This document shows, one piece after another, positions 1 to 6,527 of a stretch of 12,296 nucleotides of DNA. The stretch lies in assembly GCA_900555745.1 (NCBI GenBank), contig USMH01000015.1, positions 1 to 12,296 of the forward strand, written 5' to 3'. The translations under genes and the position numbers were made by a program. This stretch comes from an uncultured Collinsella sp. (GTDB taxonomy: Bacteria > Actinomycetota > Coriobacteriia > Coriobacteriales > Coriobacteriaceae). Under the pieces are notes generated by a model. That model was not told the DNA's origin, did no database searches, and was given only the letters and a program-made list of their open reading frames with translations. The stretch's first letter is position 1; the number at the start of each line of letters is the position of its first letter.

Positions 1-5
1 TTGCT

Positions 6-206
6 ATGGCACCTATCGATATTGTTGTACTGGCTGTTATCGGTATTGCGTTTGTCGCCGTGTGCGTGCGCATCTACCGCAAGGGCACCTGCGCCGACTG
101 CGCTCAGGGTGGCGTTTGCACGGGGCATTGCTCCAACAAAAAGGCGTGCGCCGCACTTAAGGGCGTGGACAAAATCGCCGAAGACTTGGGCCGCGGTATT
201 CATTAG
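6..206 (+). CDS. FeoB-associated Cys-rich membrane protein
   Basis: A 66-residue protein with one N-terminal membrane segment (about residues 4-22) followed by a positively charged stop-transfer stretch (R22, R25, K26). A Cys-rich tail has Cys at 29, 32, 38, 42 and 48, plus C20 in the membrane segment. This layout matches the small FeoB-associated Cys-rich proteins that usually sit next to the ferrous iron permease FeoB and are thought to help iron uptake or bind metal. No feoB is visible; it would lie left of the window edge. The ATG at 6 is the only clear start inside the window, but the ribosome site is cut off by the edge. The family call rests on size, topology and Cys pattern only. Confidence 0.7.
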   Translation: MAPIDIVVLAVIGIAFVAVCVRIYRKGTCADCAQGGVCTGHCSNKKACAALKGVDKIAEDLGRGIH

Positions 207-239
207 CCGACCGGCTTTTGGGCATGTATGACTGCGGAT

Positions 240-280
240 GCGGCGGTTGCTGATACAATAGGTACGTTAGCAACTGCCGC
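240..280 (+). promoter_or_regulatory. Extended -10 box flanked by an 11-bp inverted repeat
   Basis: TGATACAAT at 251-259 is a good extended -10 element about 50 bases upstream of the flavin oxidoreductase start. No convincing -35 is seen. It lies in the loop between GCGGCGGTTGC (240-250) and GCAACTGCCGC (270-280), which are complementary over 11 positions with one G:T wobble. The repeat could be a split operator around the promoter, or chance structure. The promoter is inferred from the -10 alone. Confidence 0.4.
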
Positions 281-308
281 CGAGCGGCTCAAACGAAAGG
301 AAGCCTGT

Positions 309-2258
309 ATGGAGTCCTCCGCCTATCCGATGCTCTTTAGCCCGATCAAGGTCGGTACGACCGAGGTCAAGAACCGCGTCTTTATGCCGCCGGTGTCCAC
401 CAACCTGGCCGATCATGGCTATGTGACCGACGATTTGGTCGATCATTACCGTGCCCGCGCCAAGGGCGGCGTGGGCCTCATCATCACCGAGGTCGTGACG
501 GTCGAGCCCACCTATACCTATCTGCCGGGTGACATGTGCTGCTACGACGACACGTTTATCCCTGGCTGGGAAAAGCTCGCCGCCGCCGTGCATGAGTATG
601 GCTGCAAGATCATGCCGCAGCTCTTTCACCCCGCCTACATGGCCTTTAACATTCCGGGCACGCCGCGCCTGATCGCTCCGTCCTTCGTGGGACCGTCCTA
701 TGCCCGTGAGGCACCGCGTCCTATCACGGTCGACGAGATTCACGAGCTCACGCATCAGTTTGGCGACGCCGCCGTGCGTATGCAAAAGGCTGGCGTCGAT
801 GGCGTCGAGGTCCATGCGGCGCATGCCCACGGCATGCTTGGCGGCTTTTTGACCCCGCTCTACAACAAGCGTACCGATGAGTACGGCGGCTCGCTCGACG
901 CCCGCATGCGCTTCTTGCTCGAGGTCATCGCCGAGATTCGCGAGCGCTGCGGCAAGGACTTTATCATCGACGTCCGCATCTCGGGCGACGAGTACACCGA
1001 TGGCGGCCTGACCCTCAACGACATGATTTACGTCTCACGTCGCCTGGAGAAGGCCGGCGTCGACATGATTCATGTGTCGGGCGGCACCACCATCAAGCGC
1101 GGCTCCGCGATTCCCGCCGCCGGTACGCAGCAGGCCTCGCACGCCGCCTGCTCGCGTGAGATTAAGAAGCACGTGAACATTCCCGTTGCCACGGTCGGCC
1201 GCATCAACGAGGCCTGGATCGCCGAGGAGCTGATCGAGGACGGCGCTGCCGACATCTGCATGATGGGCCGCGCCAATCTGTGCGATGCCGAGTTCTGCAA
1301 TAAGGCCGCTGCCGGCAACGCCGACGACATCCGCCCCTGCATCGGCTGCCTGCGCTGCCTGAACGGCATTATGTTTGGCAAGCGCATCTCCTGCACCGTC
1401 AATCCCGATGTTGAGCGCGACGAGGCCGGCTACGAGCCTGCCGCCGAGGCTAAGAACGTGCTGGTTGTGGGCGCTGGTCCTGCGGGCATGGAGGCAGCCT
1501 ACATTGCTGCCAAGCGCGGCCACAACGTAGTGCTCGTGGATAAGCAGGACGAGCCGGGTGGCGAGATGCGCATCGCGGCCGTTCCGCCGGCAAAGCAGGA
1601 ACTCACCCGCGTGATCAAGTATCAGTACCGTCGCCTGGCCGAGGTCGGCGTGAAGTGCGTATTTGGCACCGAGCTTACTGCCGAGGACATTCAGCGTGAC
1701 TACGCCGGCTACGAGGTCGTCCTGGCTTATGGCGCCGAGCCCATCGCCCCGGCCTTCATGCAGGGATTTAAGCAGGTCATGACGGCTGACGACCTGTTGG
1801 GCGGCAAGGCTTTCCCGGGCAAGAAGATTGTCATCGTGGGCGGCGGCACCGTCGGTTGCGAGACGGCCGACTACCTGGCCCCGTTGGTCAACGATCTGTC
1901 GCCGGCCAATCGCGACGTCACCGTCATCGAGATGACCAAGACGCTCGCCGCCAACGAGGGCGGCGCCGGTCGCGCGGTGCTCATCACGCGCATGCTCTCC
2001 AAGGGCGTTCACGTGCTGACCGAGGCCAAGGTGACCGAGATTACCGAGGATGCCATCAGCTACGAAAAGGACGGCGAGATCCACACCATCGCCGATGCCG
2101 ATACGCTGGTACTTGCCATGGGCTATCGTCCCAATACCAAGTTGGCCGACGACCTTGCTGCAGCCGGCGTTACCACCCACGTGTTGGGCGATGCCAACAA
2201 GTGCGGCAACATCCGCGACGCCATCGGCGATGGCTACAAGGTTGCTTGCGAGCTCTAG
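309..2258 (+). CDS. NADH:flavin oxidoreductase, 2,4-dienoyl-CoA reductase/enoate reductase type
   Basis: A 649-residue three-part enzyme that should reduce activated C=C bonds with NAD(P)H through FAD, a 4Fe-4S cluster and FMN in the cytoplasm. The N-terminal old-yellow-enzyme TIM barrel (about 7-340) ends in the family signature NKRTDEYGGSLDAR. Four cluster Cys follow at 344, 347, 350 and 362. A Rossmann GAGPAG (from G388) binds FAD, and a second one, GGGTVG (from G511), binds NAD(P)H. The start is ATG 309 because AAAGGAA ends 8 bases before it. An in-frame ATG at 228 lacks such a site and would add 27 residues of non-family sequence. Oddity: the H-G-Y-L segment that carries the usual proton-donor Tyr reads HAHGMLGG here (172-179), with no Tyr. 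FadH, enoate reductase and the bile-acid reductases BaiCD/BaiH are all relatives, and the substrate is not readable. It is probably monocistronic and ends at the hairpin at 2316. Confidence 0.93.
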   Translation: MESSAYPMLFSPIKVGTTEVKNRVFMPPVSTNLADHGYVTDDLVDHYRARAKGGVGLIITEVVTVEPTYTYLPGDMCCYDDTFIPGWEKLAAAVHEYGCKIMPQLFHPAYMAFNIPGTPRLIAPSFVGPSYAREAPRPITVDEIHELTHQFGDAAVRMQKAGVDGVEVHAAHAHGMLGGFLTPLYNKRTDEYGGSLDARMRFLLEVIAEIRERCGKDFIIDVRISGDEYTDGGLTLNDMIYVSRRLEKAGVDMIHVSGGTTIKRGSAIPAAGTQQASHAACSREIKKHVNIPVATVGRINEAWIAEELIEDGAADICMMGRANLCDAEFCNKAAAGNADDIRPCIGCLRCLNGIMFGKRISCTVNPDVERDEAGYEPAAEAKNVLVVGAGPAGMEAAYIAAKRGHNVVLVDKQDEPGGEMRIAAVPPAKQELTRVIKYQYRRLAEVGVKCVFGTELTAEDIQRDYAGYEVVLAYGAEPIAPAFMQGFKQVMTADDLLGGKAFPGKKIVIVGGGTVGCETADYLAPLVNDLSPANRDVTVIEMTKTLAANEGGAGRAVLITRMLSKGVHVLTEAKVTEITEDAISYEKDGEIHTIADADTLVLAMGYRPNTKLADDLAAAGVTTHVLGDANKCGNIRDAIGDGYKVACEL

Positions 2259-2315
2259 TCAACCCCTTGGTGCATGTGAGGCCTATCCCCGCGGCGTCAG
2301 TCGGTAGATAGCAAA

Positions 2316-2353
2316 AAGCGGCGGTCGTCCCGTACATGGGACGACCGCCGCTT
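2316..2353. terminator. Strong bidirectional terminator between convergent genes
   Basis: Perfect 16-bp stem: AAGCGGCGGTCGTCCC (2316-2331), a 6-base loop, and GGGACGACCGCCGCTT (2338-2353). On the minus strand the stem runs into TTTTT (bases 2313-2317), a canonical end for the isomerase gene. On the plus strand only a short T-poor tail follows, but the stem should also end the oxidoreductase transcript. Confidence 0.92.
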
Positions 2354-2378
2354 GCGTTAGCTGCAATGAGTCGTGCGA

Positions 2379-3020
2379 TTAGAGGCCCAGGATCTCCTTG
2401 ACCTTGGCGATGATGGCCTCGTCGGTTGCGTTGGCAAAGAAGTACTCCTGGAAGTGTTCGCCGGCAAGTGCGCCCTTCACCAGGTCCTGATCGATCTCGC
2501 CCAGAACGTCGACGAGCGGACGCATAGTCACAGCGCGCACGCCGTCGAGGATCTTCTTGTTGCGCTGCTCGGGCTCAACACGCTCGGCAGGATAGCCGTT
2601 GCCCGAACCAAAGCCAAAGAGCTTCTCAAAGGTGTACTCGAGGTTGAGCTCCTGGCCCCAGCCGTTCTTAAGGGCGAAGGGCATGGCGACAGCGTTACCG
2701 TCGTTGACCTGGGCAAAGGTGTAGGCATCGAGCGGGTCGGCAACATGGCCGCACAGCACGCCGGGGAAGGAGTTGCAGGCGAGCATGGCGCCCTCGCCGG
2801 TGCCACAGCCGGTCACGACGTAGTCGGCAGCGCCGGAGTTGAGCAGCACGGCGGTCAGGATGCCGTTCTGCACATAGGTGAGGGGCTTGGAGTCGGCGTC
2901 GGCATACATGCCATAGTTAAAGACGGTGTGGCCCATGGGCTCGACAACCTTCTTAAGGGCAGCCTCGATCATAGGGTTCTTGGAGTTCTGAGAGTTTTCG
3001 TTGATCAGAGCGATTTTCAT
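2379..3020 (-). CDS. RpiB/LacA/LacB-family sugar-phosphate isomerase (DhuI-like candidate)
   Basis: A 213-residue aldose-ketose isomerase of the RpiB superfamily. The signature GCGTGEG lies at 71-77 with Cys72 in the position of the catalytic base. It is preceded by the family-type ADYVVT strand and followed by an N-S-x-P-G-V segment. It is about 60 residues longer than ribose-5-phosphate isomerase B. The extra C-terminal part (150-213) matches the long subclass to which the uronate isomerase DhuI belongs. DhuI converts 4-deoxy-5-hexosulose uronate in streptococcal glycosaminoglycan use. Next to an SDR dehydrogenase and a GntR regulator, a role in uronate or sugar-acid breakdown is more likely than the pentose phosphate pathway. 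The start ATG at 3020 has AGGAAGG nine bases upstream. It is probably co-transcribed with the SDR gene and may also have its own leader control. The family is certain; the substrate is inferred. Confidence 0.87.
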   Translation of the reverse strand: MKIALINENSQNSKNPMIEAALKKVVEPMGHTVFNYGMYADADSKPLTYVQNGILTAVLLNSGAADYVVTGCGTGEGAMLACNSFPGVLCGHVADPLDAYTFAQVNDGNAVAMPFALKNGWGQELNLEYTFEKLFGFGSGNGYPAERVEPEQRNKKILDGVRAVTMRPLVDVLGEIDQDLVKGALAGEHFQEYFFANATDEAIIAKVKEILGL

Positions 3021-3045
3021 TGCGAATTACCTTCCTATTTCTAAC

Positions 3046-3157
3046 TTGCGGTGGAATACGGACTGTTTTGCCTGATAGAAGCCAAAACCAATCCTTATCT
3101 CACCGCAACTCAAATGAAAAACGAGTGGATGAAACCTGATGTGGGCAGTTGCGGTGA
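3046..3157 (-). promoter_or_regulatory. Leader of isomerase gene with alternating complementary octamers
   Basis: In the 140-base gap before the isomerase gene, the minus strand carries TCACCGCAACT (3147-3157), AGTTGCGGTGA (3100-3110) and CACCGCAA (3046-3053) in that order. The middle block can pair with either flank: 11 bp with the first, 8 bp with the last. This is the geometry of a transcript with two exclusive hairpins, or of repeated protein-binding sites. CATCAGG (minus strand, about 3132-3138) lies between the first two blocks. No clear -10/-35 pair is seen. Confidence 0.4.
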
Positions 3158-3160
3158 CGC

Positions 3161-3970
3161 TTATTGAGGCTGCTTTCCAATGTATGCGAGGATGCCGCCG
3201 TCGACGTAGAGGATGTGGCCGTTGACGAAGTTCGACGCGTCGGAAGCCAAGAACACGGCGGGGCCCTTCAGATCCTCGGGCGTGCCCCAACGGGCGGCCG
3301 GCGTCTTGGCAATGATGAACTGGTCAAACGGGTGGCGGCTGCCGTCGGGCTGCGTCTCGCGCAGCGGTGCGGTCTGCGGCGTGGCGATGTAGCCAGGTCC
3401 AATGCCGTTGCACTGGATATTGGCCTCGCCAAACTCCGAGCAGATGTTCTTGGTGAGCATCTTGAGTCCGCCCTTGGCCGCGGCATAGCCGGCGATGGTC
3501 TCGCGGCCCAGCTCGCTCATCATCGAGCAGATGTTGATGATCTTGCCGTGGCCCTTGGCGATCATGCCGGGCAGGCAGGCCTTGGACACGATAAACGGTG
3601 CGTTGAGGTCAATATCGACGACGCGGCGGAAGTCCTCGGCGCTCATGTCGAGCATCGGGGTACGCTGGATGACGCCGGCGTTGTTGACCAGGATGTCGGG
3701 CGTGGTGCCAAAGTCGGCCTCGATCTTGGCGATGAGCTCGGCGACGACAGTCTCGTCGGTGACGTCGGCAACATAGCCGTGAGCGTCAAAGCCCAGCTCA
3801 CGGTAGTGCTTCTCGGCTTCGGCGACTTTGTCGGCGTGACGGGCGTTAAAGGCGATCTTGGCGCCGGCCTCTCCGAGCGCCTCGGCAATGGCCATGCCAA
3901 TGCCGTAGGTGGCGCCGGTCACCAGTGCGACCTTGCCGTCCAGACGGAAGCTGTCCATAAGATCAGACAT
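3161..3970 (-). CDS. SDR dehydrogenase, gluconate 5-dehydrogenase/KDG dehydrogenase (DhuD/KduD) type
   Basis: A 269-residue classical short-chain dehydrogenase with a complete active site. TGATYGIG (18-25) binds the dinucleotide and NNAG is at 96-99. The catalytic tetrad is N123, S149, Y162 and K166. A C-terminal V-x-G-x-x-L-Y-V-D-G-G segment closes the fold. The opening (S-F-R-L-D-G-K-V-A-L-V-T-G) and the S-M-M-S-E-L-G-R segment are typical of gluconate 5-dehydrogenases and of the 2-keto-3-deoxygluconate dehydrogenases KduD/DhuD. The start is the ATG at 3970, with AAAGGA seven bases before it; an upstream in-frame ATG at 3997 has no such site. It lies upstream of the RpiB-like gene on the same strand with no terminator between. 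The pair therefore likely gives 4-deoxy-hexosulose-uronate to diketo acid to KDG, or alternatively 5-ketogluconate metabolism. The substrate cannot be fixed from sequence. Confidence 0.88.
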   Translation of the reverse strand: MSDLMDSFRLDGKVALVTGATYGIGMAIAEALGEAGAKIAFNARHADKVAEAEKHYRELGFDAHGYVADVTDETVVAELIAKIEADFGTTPDILVNNAGVIQRTPMLDMSAEDFRRVVDIDLNAPFIVSKACLPGMIAKGHGKIINICSMMSELGRETIAGYAAAKGGLKMLTKNICSEFGEANIQCNGIGPGYIATPQTAPLRETQPDGSRHPFDQFIIAKTPAARWGTPEDLKGPAVFLASDASNFVNGHILYVDGGILAYIGKQPQ

Positions 3971-3986
3971 AGCGATCCTTTCAAAA

Positions 3987-4087
3987 GAAACGTTCATCTA
4001 TATAAGTCTTGCTTTTCATACAAGGTCAGTATAGGTGAAGCGGCGTAATAGCCACCCCTTATTCCCTAAAATCAGGTGAACGTTCAC
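3987..4087 (-). promoter_or_regulatory. SDR upstream region with palindromic operator candidates
   Basis: A perfect 12-bp palindrome GTGAACGTTCAC lies at 4076-4087. A second, imperfect copy reads GATGAACGTTTC on the minus strand (3987-3998); both contain TGAACGTT. AATCAGGTGAA (4070-4080) overlaps the palindrome and occurs again, inverted, before the dehydratase gene. TATACT on the minus strand (about 4029-4034) is a possible -10 box without a good -35. These are probable binding sites for a sugar-acid regulator, seen in sequence only. Confidence 0.45.
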
Positions 4088-4095
4088 TTTTAAAA

Positions 4096-4114
4096 GGCGA
4101 ACGGTAGTCTCGCC
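4096..4114 (-). terminator. Weak terminator after the GntR gene
   Basis: On the minus strand GGCGA, a 9-base loop and TCGCC are followed by TTTT and an A/T run (plus-strand 4088-4095). The stem is only 5 bp, so it may leak into the SDR gene. It lies 17 bases past the regulator stop codon. Confidence 0.4.
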
Positions 4115-4130
4115 CTTGCCGTGCGGATGT

Positions 4131-4823
4131 CTATTTGCTCTGTTCCTGCGCTCCCTCTGCGATCATGTTGCGGTTGTACACCAGATGCAGGTACATCGCG
4201 TCGTGCGCTGCGGTGGGATTGCGCGCGGCGATGGCGTCGGCCACGCCGCGGTGGGTGCGGATGGTTTCCTCAACCAGCTTTTTGCCGGTCACGTCAATAA
4301 ACAGGGGGACAGATGCCTTGAGCACGCCCATCAGGCGGGGAACGACGAGGTTTCCGGAGCTCTCGGCAATGGCATTGTGGAACGCGGTGTCGGCGGCGGA
4401 GTAATCCTCACCGGCCTCGGCCAGGCGCTCGGATTCGTCGCAGAGCTCTTTGATGCAGATGATTTGATCGTCGGTCGCGTGCTCTGCGGCCATGCTGGCC
4501 ATCTGCGGCTCGATCATAAAGCGAACTTCGAGTAGGTCGCGCGCCAGACGCTGCTTGTCGTCGATAAAGGTAAAGCCCAGCGGGTCGTCGGCAACGCCGG
4601 GGTTTGACGCCACATAGGTGCCCGAGCCCTGCTTAATGCGCACGATGTTGCGTGACTGCAGCAGCTTCATAGCCTCGCGTACGGTGCTCCTGCCAGCACC
4701 CAGGCGCTCGACGAGCACAGCCTCCTTGGGCAGGCGGTCGCCTTGCTCAAGATGCTCATCCAGGATCAGTTGAATAATTTTCTCCGAAATCTGCTCGGGG
4801 AGTCCCGAATCGGCTCGTGCCAC
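4131..4823 (-). CDS. GntR-family transcriptional regulator, FadR/FCD subfamily
   Basis: A 230-residue regulator. The N-terminal winged helix (about 8-73) carries the GntR signature: G-D-R-L-P-K-E-A, then G-x-G-R-S-T-V-R-E-A (42-51), then the wing I-K-Q-G-S-G-T-Y-V. The all-helical FCD effector domain follows (about 90-220). Its likely metal and carboxylate ligands are D145, H149, H191 and H213, which suits a sugar-acid ligand such as a uronate, aldonate or KDG. The start is GTG at 4823 with GAGGTGA close upstream; no upstream ATG competes. The gene is divergent from the GntP permease, with 234 bases between them holding repeated CATCAGA words, one of them 25 bases from its own start. That indicates autoregulation and control of the whole locus. 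Most FCD regulators of such loci are repressors released by the ligand; that is inferred here. Confidence 0.93.
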   Translation of the reverse strand: MARADSGLPEQISEKIIQLILDEHLEQGDRLPKEAVLVERLGAGRSTVREAMKLLQSRNIVRIKQGSGTYVASNPGVADDPLGFTFIDDKQRLARDLLEVRFMIEPQMASMAAEHATDDQIICIKELCDESERLAEAGEDYSAADTAFHNAIAESSGNLVVPRLMGVLKASVPLFIDVTGKKLVEETIRTHRGVADAIAARNPTAAHDAMYLHLVYNRNMIAEGAQEQSK

Positions 4824-4842
4824 GCTTCACCTCATATCAAAA

Positions 4843-4854
4843 GAATTCATCAGA
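4843..4854 (-). promoter_or_regulatory. Operator-like site near the GntR gene start
   Basis: GAATTCATCAGA lies 20-31 bases upstream of the GTG start. On the minus strand it reads TCTGATGAATTC, which shares TCTGATGAATT with 5038-5048 just upstream of the permease gene. A match of that length on both flanks of a divergent promoter region suggests binding by the same regulator. Confidence 0.5.
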
Positions 4855-4948
4855 GCTATTCTAGCTCATTTAACAGAAGCCGCGGTGGTTCGCTCCGACA
4901 ATGGAGAGCTGTAAGTAGCCGTTTACCGTCAAAAACAGATCGTTCAGG

Positions 4949-4967
4949 AAATACATCAGATGTATTT
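4949..4967. promoter_or_regulatory. Perfect 19-bp palindrome, operator candidate
   Basis: AAATACATCAGATGTATTT has two perfect 9-base arms around a single central A. It contains the CATCAGA word found four times in this divergent region. It lies 91 bases before the permease start codon. Its odd-length, AT-rich palindrome of 17-19 bp has the usual form of a GntR/FCD dimer site. Confidence 0.6.
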
Positions 4968-4989
4968 TGAAAAAAGTTTCCCTTTTAAA

Positions 4990-5044
4990 CATCAGACCTA
5001 TTGAAAACACGCTATAGTCTAAGACGAATTCAAAAGGTCTGATG
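4990..5044 (+). promoter_or_regulatory. Permease promoter region enclosed by a 16-bp inverted repeat
   Basis: CATCAGACCTATTGAA (4990-5005) and TTCAAAAGGTCTGATG (5029-5044) are complementary at 15 of 16 positions. Between them TATAGT (5013-5018) is a fair -10 box; no good -35 is seen at 16-18 bases. The right arm ends just before the ribosome site. A dimer bound at each arm, or one looping between them, would cover the promoter. As RNA the pair could also fold into a hairpin near the start of the transcript. Confidence 0.5.
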
Positions 5045-5057
5045 AATTGGAGGAAAG

Positions 5058-6419
5058 ATGTCAGACCCAACGTTTATGGCTGATCCCACCAGGCTGGTCA
5101 TCGCCGCCATCGTGGGCATCGCGCTGCTGCTTGCGCTCATCATCAAGTTCAAGCTGCATCCCGTGCTTTCGATGATGGTCTCGGCGCTCGTGATCGGTAT
5201 CGGCGCCGGCATGCCGCTCGACATGGTGGCAGACACCGTCACCAAGGGCGTGGGCACCACGCTGCAAAACATCGCCCTGCTCATTGGCCTGGGCTCGATG
5301 TTTGGTCAGATTCTTGAAGAGAGCGGCGGCGCCAAGAAGATCGCCCAGACCTTCATCGATACCTTTGGGCAGGGTCACTCCAGCTGGGCACTGGGCATTA
5401 CCGGTCTGGTCATCGGTACTACGGTGTTCTTTGAGGCCGGCGTGGTCGTTTTGATTCCGCTTGCGTTTAGCGTGGCATCGCAGACCAAAAAGTCGACGCT
5501 CTACTACGGCATCGCGCTACTCGCGGGACTTGCCGCTGGCTATGCGTTTGTGCCGCCATCGGCCGGGTCGGTTTTGGTCGCCGGCACGCTCGGTGTCGAC
5601 CTGGGCACCATGATCCTCGTCGGTATCCCCACCGCCTTCATCGCCATGGCGATTGCCGGCGTCATCTGGGACCGCAACGTGGGCGGTCGCATTTTTACCG
5701 ATGTTCCGGAGCACTTTACCTCTGCCGAGGGTGCGAGCGACGAAAAGGAGCTTCCCTCCTTTGGCATGGTGCTTGCCATCGTGCTCACGCCGCTTTGTCT
5801 GATTTTGCTGGGCACGTTGTCCTCTTATATCCCCATGCCCGCCGAGTTCGCCTCGATTCTCGCCTTCCTGGGCAAGCCGTTCGTCGCTTTGACGCTCGCC
5901 ACGCTCGTCGCGATGTATCTGCTGGGCGCGCGCCGCGGCTACTCCGGCGCCGAGCTCAAGGCCTTGCTCGACCGCTCTCTTAAGCCCGTCGGCATGATCT
6001 TGCTGGTTATCGCTTGCGGCGGCGTCATTCGCTGGATGCTGCAGGACTGCGGCTTGGGCCAGGTTATTGGCCCTATGCTCGAGGCTTCACCGCTGCCTTT
6101 GGTGGTTGTTGCCTTTTTGATTGCCGTCATGGTGCGTGCCTCTGTCGGCAGCTCCATCGTCGCTATGACCATGGCATCGGGCATTATGGCCGCCATGCCC
6201 GCGGTTGCCGGTGCTTCGGTGCTCATGCGTGCCGCTATCTGTCTTGCCATCTGCGGCGGTGCCACGGCCCTCTCGCACGTCAACGATGCCGGTTTTTGGA
6301 TGTGCTCCTCATTCCTGGAGATTGACGAGAAGACCACCCTCAAGTCCTGGACCGTTATGGAGACGCTCATCGGCCTTTCGGGTCTTGCCTGCGCCCTGGT
6401 GATTTCGTTCTTCGCCTAG
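5058..6419 (+). CDS. GntP-family gluconate/sugar-acid:H+ symporter
   Basis: A 453-residue, very hydrophobic inner-membrane permease with about 12-14 predicted helices, the normal length for the GntP family. Family motifs are visible: G-L-G-S-M-F-G-Q-I-L-E-E-S-G-G-A (75-90), F-F-E-A-G-V-V-V-L-I-P-L (123-134), A-F-V-P-P-S-A-G-S-V (near 161), and C-G-G-A-T-A-L-S-H-V-N-D-A-G-F-W near the C terminus (about 402-417). A hydrophilic loop near 215-235 separates the two halves. The ATG at 5058 has a strong GGAGGAAAG just before it. GntP members import gluconate, idonate, fructuronate or glycerate; which one applies here is not readable. It is divergent from the FCD regulator and 108 bases upstream of the sugar-acid dehydratase on the same strand, so it probably supplies that enzyme's substrate or its precursor. 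Confidence 0.94.
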   Translation: MSDPTFMADPTRLVIAAIVGIALLLALIIKFKLHPVLSMMVSALVIGIGAGMPLDMVADTVTKGVGTTLQNIALLIGLGSMFGQILEESGGAKKIAQTFIDTFGQGHSSWALGITGLVIGTTVFFEAGVVVLIPLAFSVASQTKKSTLYYGIALLAGLAAGYAFVPPSAGSVLVAGTLGVDLGTMILVGIPTAFIAMAIAGVIWDRNVGGRIFTDVPEHFTSAEGASDEKELPSFGMVLAIVLTPLCLILLGTLSSYIPMPAEFASILAFLGKPFVALTLATLVAMYLLGARRGYSGAELKALLDRSLKPVGMILLVIACGGVIRWMLQDCGLGQVIGPMLEASPLPLVVVAFLIAVMVRASVGSSIVAMTMASGIMAAMPAVAGASVLMRAAICLAICGGATALSHVNDAGFWMCSSFLEIDEKTTLKSWTVMETLIGLSGLACALVISFFA

Positions 6420-6467
6420 TTCGCGTAGCTAAGCATCTTTCGCCGAGTGCATCGCTCGGTACCCATT

Positions 6468-6503
6468 TTCACCTGATTCATTAACCAACGATTGGTACAA
6501 CCG
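6468..6503 (+). promoter_or_regulatory. Operator candidates upstream of the dehydratase gene
   Basis: TTCACCTGATT (6468-6478) is the exact reverse complement of AATCAGGTGAA found before the SDR gene. ACCAA-CGA-TTGGT (6484-6496) is a short inverted repeat, and TGGTACAACCG (6494-6503 region) resembles the TGGT-N-ACCA form used by many FadR-type regulators. No strong -10/-35 pair is seen in the 108-base gap, so read-through from the permease gene is also likely. Confidence 0.4.
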
Positions 6504-6527
6504 TTCAAACCAAAAGAGGAGAACATC

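Noticed and set aside
228..308. Upstream start (ATG 228) for the flavin oxidoreductase
   Set aside because: It would place the -10 box and inverted repeat inside the coding region and lacks a ribosome site; ATG 309 has a good one and begins at the family N terminus.
1035..2180. 381-codon minus-strand open frame inside the flavin oxidoreductase gene
   Set aside because: Antisense by-product of GC-rich coding sequence; no ribosome site and no domain.
6443..6459. CCGAG-TGCATCG-CTCGG hairpin after the permease gene as a terminator
   Set aside because: The stem is only 5 bp and no T tract follows; read-through to the dehydratase gene is plausible.
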